64,000 nucleotides of DNA from Kalaharituber pfeilii (Eukaryota; Ascomycota; Pezizomycetes; Pezizales; Pezizaceae), in contig WHUZ01000077.1 in the NCBI GenBank assembly GCA_015179045.1, forward strand, positions 186,001 through 250,000, given 5' to 3'. The position numbers and the translations under genes were made by a program. The notes under the pieces are model-generated. The model worked only from the letters and a program-made list of their open reading frames with translations. It did no database searches and had not been told where the DNA came from. Of the stretch, positions 20,329 through 32,207 are shown one piece after another. Within the stretch, counting starts at the first letter, position 1, and every line of letters begins with the position of its first letter.

Positions 20329-20853
20329 CACACCTCTACAACCTCCTCGGGCCACGCCTAACGTCACGTGACCGAGGCCGTATCTCCACCGCCAGACATC
20401 GCATCGACTAGCAGACAACAGCGAACTACGTCCCCCGGCCCGACGGGCACGGGGACCCCAGGAAACACGCGAGAATCTACGGAATAGACACTTTCCCCTT
20501 GAATATTCGTCAGAACACTCAAAAGAGCCGGACTTACACAGCACACACGTACCTTCCAACTTCAGCGCAGTCGCGGAAACCCTCGACGGCGGGGGCCCCC
20601 GAAAACCCCCTCGACGACAACCCACACCTCGAATAACACACCCGACGTGGCCCAAAGAGACTCGCACGATCCGGACTACCTGGAAGGGATCGGACTAACA
20701 AGAACAGCCCCAGCCCCGAACGAATAGAGAACAGCCCTCACATTCTGACACACCACACCCCATTCCTCAGATCACATATCACAATTGAGACCACGACCAA
20801 TAGGCAACGGCGACCACACAACCACCCAGCCACGCACACAGTTAGGTCACGAC

Positions 20854-20925
20854 ATGACAAAGGCAGCAGCCACCGACAGGGGCCGCCTCTCGCCATAGCC
20901 CATAGGGCGGCATGCGAGTAATGAA

Positions 20926-20970
<45 letters not shown>

Positions 20971-23818
20971 CAGGGGCCGCCACCCCACCCGCACAAGCAC
21001 TCGCCTCCGCAACCGCACCCAATCCACGGCAAGACCAGAAACCCGGAAACGCACCGGGAAAACCAAAGTCAATGGACTAGACTTTCACTACATTCGAGAC
21101 TGGAAATCTAACGCAGACCTGACCTTCATACAGGAAGACAGCCAGTGGACCCTCCACAGATACCAGGACATATTCAAACACGCAGCGGAGACGGACCCAC
21201 AAGCCGGTCAGAGGCTGGAAAAGGCGACAAAGATAGCCGCCGCAAGAGGAAGACTAGCCTTGGACAGAGACCTGAACACATCAATCCGGGTCATCAGCAT
21301 TGAAGACATCCAACATGGGAGAGTCTCCACACAGGAGATCATTCGATTCATCGAGGAGAGCGAAGCTATGGACCCCAGACCCCCAGAGGACCAAATCGAG
21401 GACACAATCACGGTAGGAGGCCAACATATCATTCTCCCCCTCCACGACTTAGTCATCCCAGGCACACCACCCTACGAGGACACCTCGAGCGAGAGCTCCG
21501 AAAGAACAGTCGTCCCAGTCCCTACGACAGTACCCGCGGACACCCCGAGCGAGAGCGCAGGAGGATCAGTTATCCCAGCTCCGACAGCATCCTCGGAACA
21601 CGGGTACACCCCAGTCCCAGAAGAGATCCGAGTCCGGGGAAGGGAATGGTACAACAGACAGGACGAGATCGCAGACAGTCAGCCCTCCGGGCCACCCGAC
21701 AGCAAGATACTCGAGAGACTTGAGACCCTTGGGGAGAGGATCGCCACATCCGAAAACATGATAATCGGGAGAATCGAGGCACTAGAGAATTCATTGAAGT
21801 CGACACATGAAGACCTTGACAAAGGAACCCAAGTGGCGCACACAATGACGAGACAGGAAATCTCCGGGATAGTTCGAAACGCGGTCGCCGAAGAACGATA
21901 CAGGAGAGAGAAACGCCAGACCGTCTGGGAAAACATGGTCAACGAATCCATGGACAACGTCATCAAAATCCTCACCAGACTGGAACACAGGTTCCTTTTT
22001 ATCCCAGCCTCACCCAACGACGTCCACAACACGAAGAAGATCTTGCCCCCCCTACCCGGCGAAAGAAGGGAGGCGGCACAAGGGACCCCCCCGGAACAGG
22101 AGAAGGAATCCCCAACAGGCCCCTCTCCCCCGACGGGGAGAAAACCAGACAAGATGAAGGGAGTCGTTTACGACAACAGCAGCTTATGCGACAGCCACCA
22201 CGCACACCAAGCCCAAGACCCGAAGACACCACCCAGGCCTCCATCCCCCAACATGGACTGGGACTACGAGAAACAAGGCACAAGCAGCAGCAAGTACGCA
22301 CACATAGCCGAGATGGAGAGGGGAGGAAAAGCAGGCACAGCCCAGCCCTCCCGAGAAGCAACCCGCCCACCGGCAGGCCTCCCCCCCGCCCTCCCCGCCA
22401 TGGAAAAGTCAGGCACAGCGGCAGTCACGCCCAAAGCCGATGCAGAGACACCACCCAAAGACCCGATGGACTACACGCTTCAGGACGAAGGGATGAGCGG
22501 GAGCCAGCACGCATTCCAAGCCAAGATGGAAAAGATGAAGAAAGACTCAGAAGGGTCTCACACGATCACGCCCCACCCCTCCCACAAGGTCACCCTACTG
22601 AAAAGACCACAAGCACAAGCTCCAGCCACCCAGAAGGAAACGGTCACACCGGACAAGGAGACAAAGGAACAGGACAGCACACAGTCCACCGCCCTCCCGG
22701 GAAAAAAACGGGAAAAGAAGGAAAAGAAACCCCCAACGGGCCCCCGAAGACGCTCGAACAGAACCTACGCACAGGTGGCAGCCATCCAGAAAGAGAGAAC
22801 GGAACACGAGACAGACGAGGGCCCCTCACACAACCCCAGAGAAGGGTCAAGCGCCGAAGGCCCAGAGAAGGAGAAGGCAGTAGAAGCCCAACCAAAACAC
22901 GGCTCCCAAGGAGGGAAGAAACCCCAAGCGACCGAACCTCAGGCGACCCATAACCCCCGAGAGTCCAATCTCATCCCCAAAGAAAGACTTTGGCAAGCCA
23001 GGATTCACAATGAGGACAACTGGAACAAGAAAGGGTGGGCACACCCCAGAGAAGGCAACTCAGAAATGGAAAAGGCCAAGAACAGAATCAACGCCATCCT
23101 AGGCAAGGATGCCCCATACCAGGTCCGAAGAGTCATCCTAGACCAATCTTTCCCAGAAGAAAGGATCCTCCTGATGACGGACACGGAGTACCGCCAAGGC
23201 CCTAGAGACCTCTCCCATTTGGAAAAGGCGGTCAAAAGATACAGCCCCGGAGCCAGAACGGATTGGGACAGCAGACTGGTAGAGTTGGTCACCTTCGACA
23301 TCGGGATGAACGAAAATCAAGGTAAAGTCGACCGGGACCTACGCATCGAGAACCCCGGGGAACTGTCATACCGAAACGTCAGAAGACTACACAACCACCA
23401 AGTTCCAGCCCGGGAAGGCAAACCCGCCTTTTCTATCTTCGTCTCGGACAACGTGGTACAAATACTCAAGAAAGGGCTACAATTCCGCGGCGAGAGAATC
23501 CGATGCCTGCTGAGAGCCGACTTGGGCAAGGAAAAAGCAGACAAAGCACGCAGGTACAGATACACAGACTCCGAAGGGTACTGCAACCACTTCCTGGTGG
23601 GACAAGTCATAGAATGGGTCCCGAAGCAAAAGTATCTCCCGGAATGGCTCAGAAGGTCCCCGAGAAGGAACGAGGCAGAAGAGCCAGTCAACCTCAACGG
23701 CAGACCGTTCAGACAGACTTGCCACGGCTGCCGACAGAGAGGCGGCCACCTGCCAGGCTGCCAACTTCCAAACCGCCCCCGTAGGGCACCAGAGCCGGAG
23801 AACTCCCGCAATGATTAA
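20854..23818 (+). pseudogene. LINE-I ORF1, gag-like RNA-binding protein, interrupted
   Basis: The likely original start is the ATG at 20854 (MTKAAATDRGR). A tail-only insertion at 20888-20968 plus its TSD (94 nt) breaks the frame, which is open again from about 20982 to the stop at 23818. ORF1 proteins bind LINE RNA and form the particle used for copying. Visible parts: a helical, coiled-coil-prone stretch (KILERLETLGERIATSENMI), a long Pro/Lys/Glu-rich low-complexity middle, a conserved block with RRVILDQSFPEERILLMTD and VELVTFDIGMNENQGKVDRD, and a zinc-knuckle-like C-x2-C-x5-H-x3-C near 23.72-23.76 kb. The spacing of that knuckle differs from the usual C-x2-C-x4-H-x4-C. Confidence 0.8.
20888..20968 (+). 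mobile_element. tail-only retroposon, family A (inside LINE ORF1)
   Basis: Two bases, then hairpin A (CTCGC/GCGAG, GCCC/GGGC), TAATGAAAT and a poly-A of about 40. Perfect TSD GACAGGGGCCGCC at 20875-20887 and 20969-20981. It is the cleanest example of the class and is itself inserted in its presumed donor family. Confidence 0.97.
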
Positions 23819-25093
23819 AGTCCTATACCAGAACGTGGGGAGGGGAATCGTGGGGACGGACATCACGCTACAAGAGGGAGCATCAAGGAAGGCGGATATT
23901 ATATTCATCGGAGAAGGTTGGGTCGCACCAGGAGGAGGGACAACATTCCACCCGTCGTTCACCACAATCCACACGCCCACCAAGACGGGGGGTCTGGCAG
24001 CCTACGCCAGAAAAGACATAGCCGCAGACATTCGGGTAGAAGGTCAGGACAGGCACGTTTCAGTCAACTACAGGGGAAGGAAGATCACCGGGGTTTACTG
24101 GAACAAGGACACAGACATAGAATCTGAGCTGGAAAAGATAGGGGCAGCAGACCTAGTCATAGGGGACTTCAACAGCCACCACCGGGAATGGTCAGACAAA
24201 CAGGACACCAGAGGGACAGCAATACACGGACACATGGAGGCACACGGACTCAGACAGCAATTACACAAGGGTACGATCACCTGGTCCAGACAGGTGAACG
24301 GTTCCCAGAGGAAGGCACTCCTGGACCTGGTTTTCGCGAGAGAACAAGAATGGAGAACCAACGAAATCACGTGGATCGCCGGCTCCGACCATGCCATGAT
24401 CATCGGCCAGCTCCTTGCCCCAAACCGGGGCACGATTCGGAAGATCAAGGTTACAGACTGGGAAAAGTGGGAGAGATACATCGAGGAACACGGAGAAGAC
24501 GCCATAGTCCCAGGCAGCGCATACCTAACCCTCACCAGACTAGGACAGGAATTCACCAAGGACGCCCACATCATGGACAGATCCAAAAGGTGGTTCGACA
24601 AGGAGGTTAAGGAGGCCCGGAAAATGACGAAGTACATCCTCCGCAACCCCGGGAACAGCACCGCCGAAAAGAACCGGGCAAGAAGACTTCTCCGAAACAT
24701 TATTTGGGACAAGAAAAAGACGTACTGGGAAAACTTCCTCCAGGAGAATCGGGTAGAGTCCCCCTGGGACATCTTCCGCCTAGCTCGAGACCCATTTCGA
24801 TCTCGCCCCCTTATGGGCATCGAAGGACCGGACGACCAGATCGCAGAGACTCTTATCCGGCACAACATCATCACCGAACCCCCGGAGGATGAGACACCAC
24901 GAAGAACCAGAGGCATCACGCTCGACAAGACACTCGCCAGGGCAGAAATAGAGAAAGCCCTCACCAGCGCCAAAGCCAAATCGGCTCCGGGCCCCGACGG
25001 CATCCAGTACGGAGTCCTGAAACTCCTGAGGAAGACAACCGTCTGGGAAGCCCTCAGGGAGGAGATCGTGGAATACCTAAATGGGAACCACGG

Positions 25094-25130
<37 letters not shown>

Positions 25131-26851
25131 CACATAACCCCGCTTGTAGCACTTGGCCATGGCAGGGTCGCCAAAGGCTTTAACATGGTCATGATCCTCA
25201 AGAAAGGGAAGCCCCGAGATCAACCCGGGAGCTGGCGTCCCATCACGCTTCTAAACACAGTCGCCAAGCTGGGACAGAAGGTCATGGCCAAAGCAATACA
25301 GAGGAAGGACGAACTGTTCAGGGAATCACAACTGGGCAGCCGACCCTTCCGGGGAAGCGAGGATCTCCAGAGACAGGTTCTGAAAGAGGTCGACATACGG
25401 CTCAAAAAGAGGGAATGGACGGCACTGGTAGGAGACGACATTAAAGCAGCATTCAACCACCTGAGACGGGACAAAGTAGTCTCAAGGCTGGAACGCCTGG
25501 ACCCAAACATAGCCAGCTTCGTTCAAGGGTTCCTCCAACCCACACAATTCCCCATCTCCTGGGACGGGAAGGCACGCGGGACGGGAACGATGACGGACGG
25601 GGCCCCGCAGGGGTCACCTCTCTCCCCGGTCCTGTTTCTGGTGGCGGTCGCACCAGTCGCGGAGAAAGCCGAAAAAAGCCAGTTCACGCGCTCCTACGTC
25701 GATGACTTCCACAGTGTGATCTCCAGCAGCTCGATGAGACAACTACGAAAAGACATAGACACTCACCGCAGGACACTGGCCCAAGAAGCATCCAAGGAAG
25801 GCTTCGAGCTGGACCCTCGGAAAGCAGAGACGCTGATCATAGGTACCCAAGGACCGAGTTATCGATTGGTTGGCCTGTCGGTCGATTGGGAACTGAAATA
25901 CGAGGAACACTTCCGGAAAAGGCTGAACCTAGGGAAGGCGGCCTGGGGCATCGCACGGAGACTACATAAAATCCCCCCGAGCAAGAGACGACAGTTATAC
26001 ACCAGCATAGCGAGAAACATCGCAACATACGGCTGCTGGGCCTGGCAGGACTTCGCCAAGGGAGCACCAGTCGAGAAGAAACTCAGACAACTGGAAAAAT
26101 GGCAATACTGTATCGCCAGAGACATCATAGGCGCCCCCTGGGGTACCAGAAGGGACACGGTAGAGGGCATAGTCAACCTAGAATCGATCCAAACCTTCGC
26201 AAAGGGGGAAAGAGATCGCGTAGAGGCCCGATCCCTGAGGTTCCCCGACGAACCTCTCCTAGACCCATCCGCAGACACCATATACCTAAGAGGCGATCTC
26301 TCCCACCGGACCCCCATCCCCCTACATATCTTCCCCACACTCCCTAGCGACACGACCCAGTTCGACAGGCATGGGAAGAGAGGACCAGACGCGGCGACCT
26401 AGACACAGCTGTCATGTGGGTCAAGAGCCACATAGGGATAGTCGGGAACTCCAAGGCGGACAAAGCAGCCAGGACGAGCACAGCCATCCAGTACGAAGAC
26501 GAAATGGTCACGGAGGCGGGTATAAGACAAGAAGCCAAAAGACTCAGAGCAGAAGAACGCAATCGTCTGGGACTATCATACAGACCCCTCCAGACAATCG
26601 ACAACCGAAAAAGATTATCCACCCTGGCAGGGATCCTCGGGAACAAGGGCCTCAAGGAGTGGAGACACCGCATAGGCCAAGCCGATTCACCGGAGTGTCG
26701 ATGGTGCGGGAGAGCCCTGGAAAACCTGACGCACATATCCAACGATTGCGCCCCTTGGCTCAGGAGGATGAGAGGAGGGGCTGAAAGCCTCACACATCCG
26801 GACAAAGACATCAACATGGCGGAGATATTGGACTGGGCGGGGAAAGAGTAA
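23811..26851 (+). pseudogene. LINE-I ORF2: endonuclease, reverse transcriptase, RNase H remnant
   Basis: Starts at the ATG at 23811, overlapping the ORF1 stop. Residues 1-210 are an APE-type endonuclease (DLVIGDFNSHHREWSD; final GSDHAMI), which nicks target DNA. The reverse transcriptase follows: KSAPGPDGIQYGVLKLL, GSWRPITLLNTVAKLGQKVM, ALVGDDIKAAFNHLRRDKVV, DGAPQGSPLSPVLFLVAVAP and YVDD at residues 629-632. Residues about 430-453 are encoded by an in-frame tail-only insertion. The frame shifts near 26360: SDTTQF is followed in another frame by VRQAWEERTRRGDLDTAVMW. Comparison with 13247-14170 shows the first half of RNase H, with the TDGS, Glu and SDS catalytic blocks, is deleted. The C-terminal finger (ECRWCGRALENLTHISNDC) remains. 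Confidence 0.88.
25098..25168 (-). mobile_element. tail-only retroposon, family B (inside LINE ORF2)
   Basis: 30 Ts followed by hairpin B on the minus strand. It sits inside the reverse transcriptase frame, which stays open across it (a Phe run, then NHITPLVALGHGR). No clear TSD is visible, so a small flanking deletion probably accompanied insertion. Confidence 0.85.
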
Positions 26852-26989
26852 ACTTGGGACTTAGAGCGGGCGGGGATATCTCAGTTTTTCATAATTTTCT
26901 TTTCATTCTCATTTCACATTATGTATCTAAAACATCGCCATAGCCTTCGAGGCGGCATGCGATTAATGAAATAAAAAAAAAAAAAAAAA

Positions 26990-27726
26990 GATGGCAATAC
27001 TGATTGAGGCTTGGCGTTCAACAAACGAAGCTCGTTGTCCTTCTTCAAGTTCGCAAGATCGGTGGCCATATCCTGAAGTTGGAGTCTCAGTCCTTCGATC
27101 TGAGAGGTTTTCTGCACTGAATCTCCATCCTCATGTCGCTGGGACTCCCCAGGTGTATGATCTATTATCATGCACTCGCTTGGGGTGTAGGAAGTACCAG
27201 TTCGAGAGAGGAATGGGTTCCCACTAGGGGCCGTAAGAGTGGGACGAGATTGGTTGAGATATGGTTTTCGCACCTGTTACTGGGAAATTTGAAGTTGTTA
27301 GCGAACAAGCACTGCGATCGCCCTCTTGCTTCAATATCAACTGGGATAAAAGTATACGTAACAACATCGAAATATCATTGCCAAACATCTGCGCAGAATC
27401 CGGCGCTTGAGGATCGTTAAATCGATTCACACAATCATTGGCAATGAAATATCACTCCAAGCACAATAGGCTGGAATAGAAAAGCACTCGCAATGGGCTA
27501 AGATGATGTCATCAAGAAGGGGAGCATTATAGTGAAAGGGCGCACCCACCGACTTGACCAGCTTGGCAAAAATAAGTTGTCGATCCACATTTGTCTCAAC
27601 TGCGGAATCAAACCAATCCCATAAGTTGTCGAGATCATTGTCCGTCAAGATGTCATCTGGTACGAGAAGGTCCCGGTCACGTTTGGGATGATTTGCTGAA
27701 CTCTCTCCTGCTGGCGATGAGGCCAT
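26990..27726 (-). pseudogene. gene C, 5' half (split by LINE)
   Basis: Starts at the ATG at 27726. The N-terminal exon reads DDILTDNDLDNLWDWFDSAV, then ETNVDRQLIFAKLVKSVGAP. The second-exon start (VRKPYLNQSRPTLTAPSGNP) and coiled coil (LRLQLQDMATDLANLKKDNE) follow, up to the LINE insertion. It matches gene A closely. Confidence 0.8.
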
Positions 27727-28140
27727 AATGTTTACCGTGCTAGTAGTGAAGACTGTGGGTATTTTATATAAGAGCTTCGAACATGTACCAGTGCGATAAT
27801 GGAACTGGTCATAGATGCTTGGGAACACGATATGTGGATATATCAAGGCAAAGCGGGGAATGCCAGGCTGGATAGGACCAGGGTCTGGCGCCAAGAACTT
27901 CATTTCTACATCTCATGTCACATTTGTAGTTCAACATCATTATTACTCGTACCTGTACCGTATGGGTAACGATGTGCACACCGGCAACGCTGGGCACCTT
28001 GGCGCCGGTTTTGCACCCTCCCCAACACCCAAATGTCAGGAATATCTCATAGAATATATCTCTAATATGTATGATGAATTAATTATTGACTGCGCTGATT
28101 CTGAATTTGAAGGGAAAAAAGTGAAGATTGTACTCCTATA

Positions 28141-30776
28141 CTGTCGCTTACCTAATGGTGACCGACCACCCATAGGTGACCGAATTGGGAATCCCTGCAT
28201 CCACCTTCAAATTCATTACTATTACCAACGCCAACAAAACGGCAAAAATATAGGCGAAGTCATACTCAATACAACAAGCGCTGCGCTATCAGATGTGATA
28301 TAGGAAAAAATAAAAAATACAAGATCTCATGAAATATCCAAAAATTAGACCAAAATAGTATAGAAAGACAACCCTCCTCAATATCTACCCCCTCAAAATT
28401 CGAATTCTCCATAAATCAATACAGTCAATGCTGTATATAATTCTCAGATGGCATAAAAACATCTTACTACTCAATTAATCCTATACATTAGTGAGCTTAT
28501 AGACATAATGAAGATTTTGCATAGATACGTACTTCCATATAATTATATATTTCCAGCTGCCGAAGATGTTGTACAAATATTTCATCGTCCTCGTCCTCCC
28601 AATCCTCCTCAATTGATATTTCCTCTACAGGGGGGCCTTGGGTGACATTAGCACTATTCTTTGTAACAGCTATAGCATTCTTACCTTCTGCATTCTCTGT
28701 TAACCCCCCCTCCCCCGCTTTTGAGGACCCCTCCATTGGATCAGTAGCTGGAGCCTTTTTTTTGCGAGGTGCACGGGGCTTTTTTGGGATAGGGAGTCCT
28801 GCTGCGAGTGCTGCATCTCGTGCCTGCTTCCATTCAGCTTCTCGAGCTGCCTTTTCTGCATCCCGGACCTTTTTCTCTGCTGCCTTAGCAGCCTTTAATA
28901 CAGCAGCAGCAGCTTCATCCTCCTTTTTTTTAATCAATTTCTTCTGGCCCTCCTCAATCTCCTTGCGTGTTAAAACGCGCCCTTGACCTACTCGACGTTT
29001 GCTTGGTGCCTTGTTGATTTCTTTTCCACTTCTGAGCTGCATAAATTTTTCCCCTCGTGGGCGAATCTCATGGAAGTATGCAACTTGCTGCATAGTAAGA
29101 TCAATGAATTCTCGTATTGTTGCACTACGTTGAGGAGTTAATGCGAATTGGTCGATTTGGCGAGCAAGATTACGCAGCTTCGTCGGTGGTGATAGTATAG
29201 TATTGGTAGGGGGAAGCTTCGAGGCGGGAGGAAATGCAGGGATCATGGTATCTTGAAGCTGATTGGTTGTAGGCGCAAATTTAACCTTTTTCGTCCTTGA
29301 TGTCTCAGGCCCATTACCCACTGTAGCTGGTACTCCTCGCGCATTGTCAATATTGACTGGCCAGCATCCAGATTTATTCCATGCTTTCTTGATGATATCT
29401 ATGGTATATACTTCCTTGCGAGCCTCGTACAAAATTTCCCAAAACGCCGGTCGTTTCAGTACTTCGAAGGTATGATGACGTAGCCAGTACTGTAGATTGC
29501 GCCGATAGGCTCTCTGAAGCAAGCCAAAGCATCCCACATCAAGAGGTTGCATAAAGTGAGTGCTATGGGGTGGGGGGCATATCATCATGATTGAGAGCAA
29601 ATTCAACCGTCCGCCAATAGACATGAGAGCTATGCCCATCAACAATAAGAATTCGGGTAGGGCGCTTCTTCAGAGATTTATCATATGCTGGCCTGGTATG
29701 GCGCTCGAAGTGTGTAGAGGTGTACTCGAAGCCTAAATCATCATCCATATATCCATTTGGTGACAAACCAAATGTCGCATCAGCGCTATGTACCCCCCCT
29801 TCTCCATATGATGCTTCGACATGAACTTTGCCCTTGTATACCACATATGGTGGTATATGCGCCACTGCTGCAGAAACTGTCTCCAAAACAGTAACAAACT
29901 CTCTAGACCCCTCAGTTAGTGCTTCTGCAGCTTTGGTCCCTGCGCGAACAATGTATTTTTTCTTGATCTTATCATCTCAAATAATAATGCCTTTTTCGTC
30001 GCAATTCCATATGTTCGGTTCAGTGACATTGTACCGCCGAATAAGATTTGCTAGAAGCCTATAGAAGTGCGCTTGGAGTTCTTTAGATGCACCTGCTTTT
30101 CGCCGTGTACGCTCGTGGTATTGGACGAACTTTTTGTCAAGTTCCGGATGGCGTTTAAGAAACCGTGATACCCAGTGCTTCCCAATAGCAGGTGCTAATC
30201 CCTTAGCTACTGCATCCTTATGAGCCTTCCTGATCTCCCATATACTACCAGTACATTGTTTCTCAGTAGTACTATGCTTCTGAGCACGAGAAATTAGAAT
30301 ATCTTGTGCCATTTGCTCAAACAAAGCGTGGGATAGTGGGAAACCGCGATCGGCCATTTCAAGGCAGTGTTCTTTGAGTGCTGATTCTTCTCCTGGAATA
30401 AAAAGCTGCCGATGCCGATAAGCAAATTTGTGTGCCTTGCGTTCGCCCTTCACTCTGCGCCGTAGTGTAACTTCATTCACTCCATATTCAGCTGCTATGC
30501 GTGCCTTTGGAATGGAGGGGTGCCGTTTAGCGAAATCAACCGCACGTTGCATTTCTTCCTCAGTATATGCAGGCATAATGAGCTAGGATAGGCACTAGGG
30601 TATAGTGGCTTGATAGTGTAGTGGATGCAGATTAAAATGGTATATTCAGGTACTATAAACAATGCATGGGTGGTGAGATAATATGCAAAAATGAAGCGGG
30701 GGGGGGGGGGGGTGATTGACAGGGATATTTTAATCGGTCACTTATGGGTGGTCGGTCACCATTAGGTAAGCGACAG
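28141..30776. mobile_element. pogo-type transposon (Tc1/mariner superfamily)
   Basis: TIRs CTGTCGCTTACCTAATGGTG... with an about 36-bp match at the other end. TA TSD (28139-28140, 30777-30778). The empty site is preserved in unit X near 6.49 kb (CTCCTATAGCATCTACAG). It contains one minus-strand transposase gene. Confidence 0.95.
28497..30576 (-). pseudogene. pogo-like DDE transposase
   Basis: Starts at 30576 (MPAYTEEEMQRAVDFAKRHP), a psq-type helix-turn-helix (ARIAAEYGVNEVTLRRRVKG), then a CENP-B-like second DNA-binding part (IGKHWVSRFLKRHPELDKKF). The DDE_1 catalytic core follows with NIWNCDEKG (first Asp) and RILIVDGHSSHV (second Asp), then HFMQPLDVGCFGLLQRAYRR. There is one in-frame stop after the CDEKGIII block (about 29975) and one frameshift in a C-run near 29575. 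The C-terminus is lysine and alanine rich. The enzyme would cut and paste the element at TA; here it looks inactivated by two small lesions. Confidence 0.85.
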
Positions 30777-30778
30777 TA

Positions 30779-31340
30779 GCATCTACAGTTGCATCACGTC
30801 TGTACCTTATAAAATAACTCCCTCTAGCACCCACCAGCATATACCAACTCTCTGCAATGCTCCACCTACTCATGCAATATTAGCAATAGTAGCAATGGTA
30901 CTACCAGTGCTATATTACAATACATGGGTAGTAACAGCTTGAGATCTGCAACATAGCACTGTATGTTCCTGTAGTAAGATATTGTGCATAACCAAGATAT
31001 TGGGCACTTTCCGGATACCACAACAAAAAATTCCTGTGAGTGCAAATAGCTCTCAAGGGGGCCCAAATTGAAGCCAGAGCAGGGTAGAATATAGGTATTA
31101 TCTTCCACATATTCATTGAGCCAATTCTTAGGATATGAGTAGTGAACCTATTTAGTATATCTCAAATCCTATGCTAGATGCACTCTGAGCTGCCACGTGT
31201 CAATGATCCTACCTGAGATCTTATTCATCTTGATATATACTCTATTACCTATTCTGATGAAGCATAGCTAGTTTGGTCGTGTTTGGCAATGCCATGAGGT
31301 CACTACGACCGTAGAGTGAGCAGCCTGCTTTATGTTAGGT
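30779..31340. other. unit Y non-coding stretch
   Basis: Continuation of the duplicated segment (matches 6490-6667 and 8438-8790). No coding feature recognised. Confidence 0.6.
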
Positions 31341-31760
31341 ATGCCACACCTCGCATCTTGTTCAGATGTGTACCGCCGTTTCCTCCTCCATCGCGATCAT
31401 CGACCTTGAGGGCTGTCCATCTAGCCTATTTTGTGTCTCCATACTCGTAAGCCCTCCCCCTCCCCCCTCCCCCCTCCCCCGTCATGCCTCCAGAGTGCGC
31501 ACCAGGGCCCCAGGCCTCTGTAAGGTCTGTAGCTCAGCACCAATCTGTTCCTCTCCTGCGCTCTCTGTTCTTTGGCTGACACCCTGCTTCTGCTACTAGC
31601 CAGTAAAATATGTATTCGGATAGGGGTACCAATGCACATTATGTGCTATGTCCGAATACATATTTTACTAGCTAGTAGTACCATATCACCCTTCTATGGG
31701 ACGAAAAGTGCCCACTTTCGCTGCCTTGTCTACCCTTCATCACCTTTCAGACGCTTGTGT
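31340..31760 (-). pseudogene. old LINE-I RNase H fragment, unit Y copy
   Basis: Counterpart of 8790-9280: AQERNRLVLSYRPYRGLGP and EGLRVWRHKIG in broken frames. Here it is uninterrupted by the tail-only insertion seen in X but carries the foldback at 31602-31669. Confidence 0.6.
31602..31669. mobile_element. foldback MITE-like insertion
   Basis: Perfect 19-bp inverted repeat AGTAAAATATGTATTCGGA (31602-31620) and its complement (31651-31669) around a 30-bp centre that itself contains GCACATTATGTGC. Absent at the matching place in unit X near 9.14 kb. It is flanked by CTAGC and AGCTAG, so the exact TSD is ambiguous. Confidence 0.75.
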
Positions 31761-31799
31761 CCTTTCACCCACATTATACAATAAAATATCATTATTCAC

Positions 31800-32160
31800 A
31801 TGCCACCTCGAAGTAACTTATGGCAACTATTACATGCTCAAACAAGGGCTGCTTTACGTGTGGAAGAGGAGGTGATCAGGGGGGCTAGAGGCAATAAAGA
31901 GGCCGCCAGTAAATGGGGAGAGCGAAGCAGACCCTCTGGTGGAATTGTTGAGACTGGTAGAGATGGGAGTGAGGGATCTGGTGCAGATTCTCTTTACTAG
32001 GTTTACTCTGATTATCATTTCTTTATCATGTGCTTTATCTTGGTTTTTCTACCTCTTCTCTATTACCTTTTATTATTTTCCGATTATCTGCTATATACTA
32101 TATTTAACCTTGTCAGATCCCTCAGGGCAGGACGCGAGTAATGATATTTAAAAAGCCAAA
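31800..32160 (+). pseudogene. LINE-like 3' end with divergent tail, unit Y copy
   Basis: Counterpart of 9281-9620. It ends CCTTGTCAGATCCCTCAGGG, then CAGGACGCGAGTAATGATAT and a short A-rich tail. Confidence 0.4.
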
Positions 32161-32207
32161 CAAAAGGAAAAAAGAAGGGTGCCCTAGCATCTTCAGGCTC
32201 TGTATGA

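Larger units (their letters stand above)
20329..26989 (+). mobile_element. full-length LINE-I (Tad1-like non-LTR retrotransposon)
   Basis: 6,661 bp, flanked by a perfect 13-bp TSD GATGGCAATACTG at 20316-20328 and 26990-27002, inserted in gene C. Order: 5' UTR of about 525 bp, ORF1 (gag-like), ORF2 (endonuclease, reverse transcriptase, RNase H, zinc finger), 3' UTR, family A hairpin (ATCGC/GCGAT, inner GCCT/AGGC) and poly-A. ORF1 and ORF2 overlap by 8 nt at ATGATTAA. Three lesions exist: a tail-only insertion in ORF1 (20888-20968), one in ORF2 (25098-25168) and a deletion in RNase H near 26360. Confidence 0.95.

Noticed and set aside
20738..21072. Minus-strand ORFs containing poly-Phe near 20.94 kb
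   Set aside because: They read through the poly-A tail of a tail-only insertion. The same explains poly-Phe or poly-Lys ORFs near 2.7, 3.9, 4.2, 14.3 and 63.0 kb.
22186..22953. Long plus-strand ORF inside LINE ORF1 in another frame
   Set aside because: It overlaps the gag-like ORF1, has arginine/proline-rich low-complexity composition from the GC-rich sequence, and shows no motif.
24095..25003. 302-codon minus-strand ORF opposite ORF2
   Set aside because: Antisense shadow of the endonuclease/RT frame; no motif of its own.
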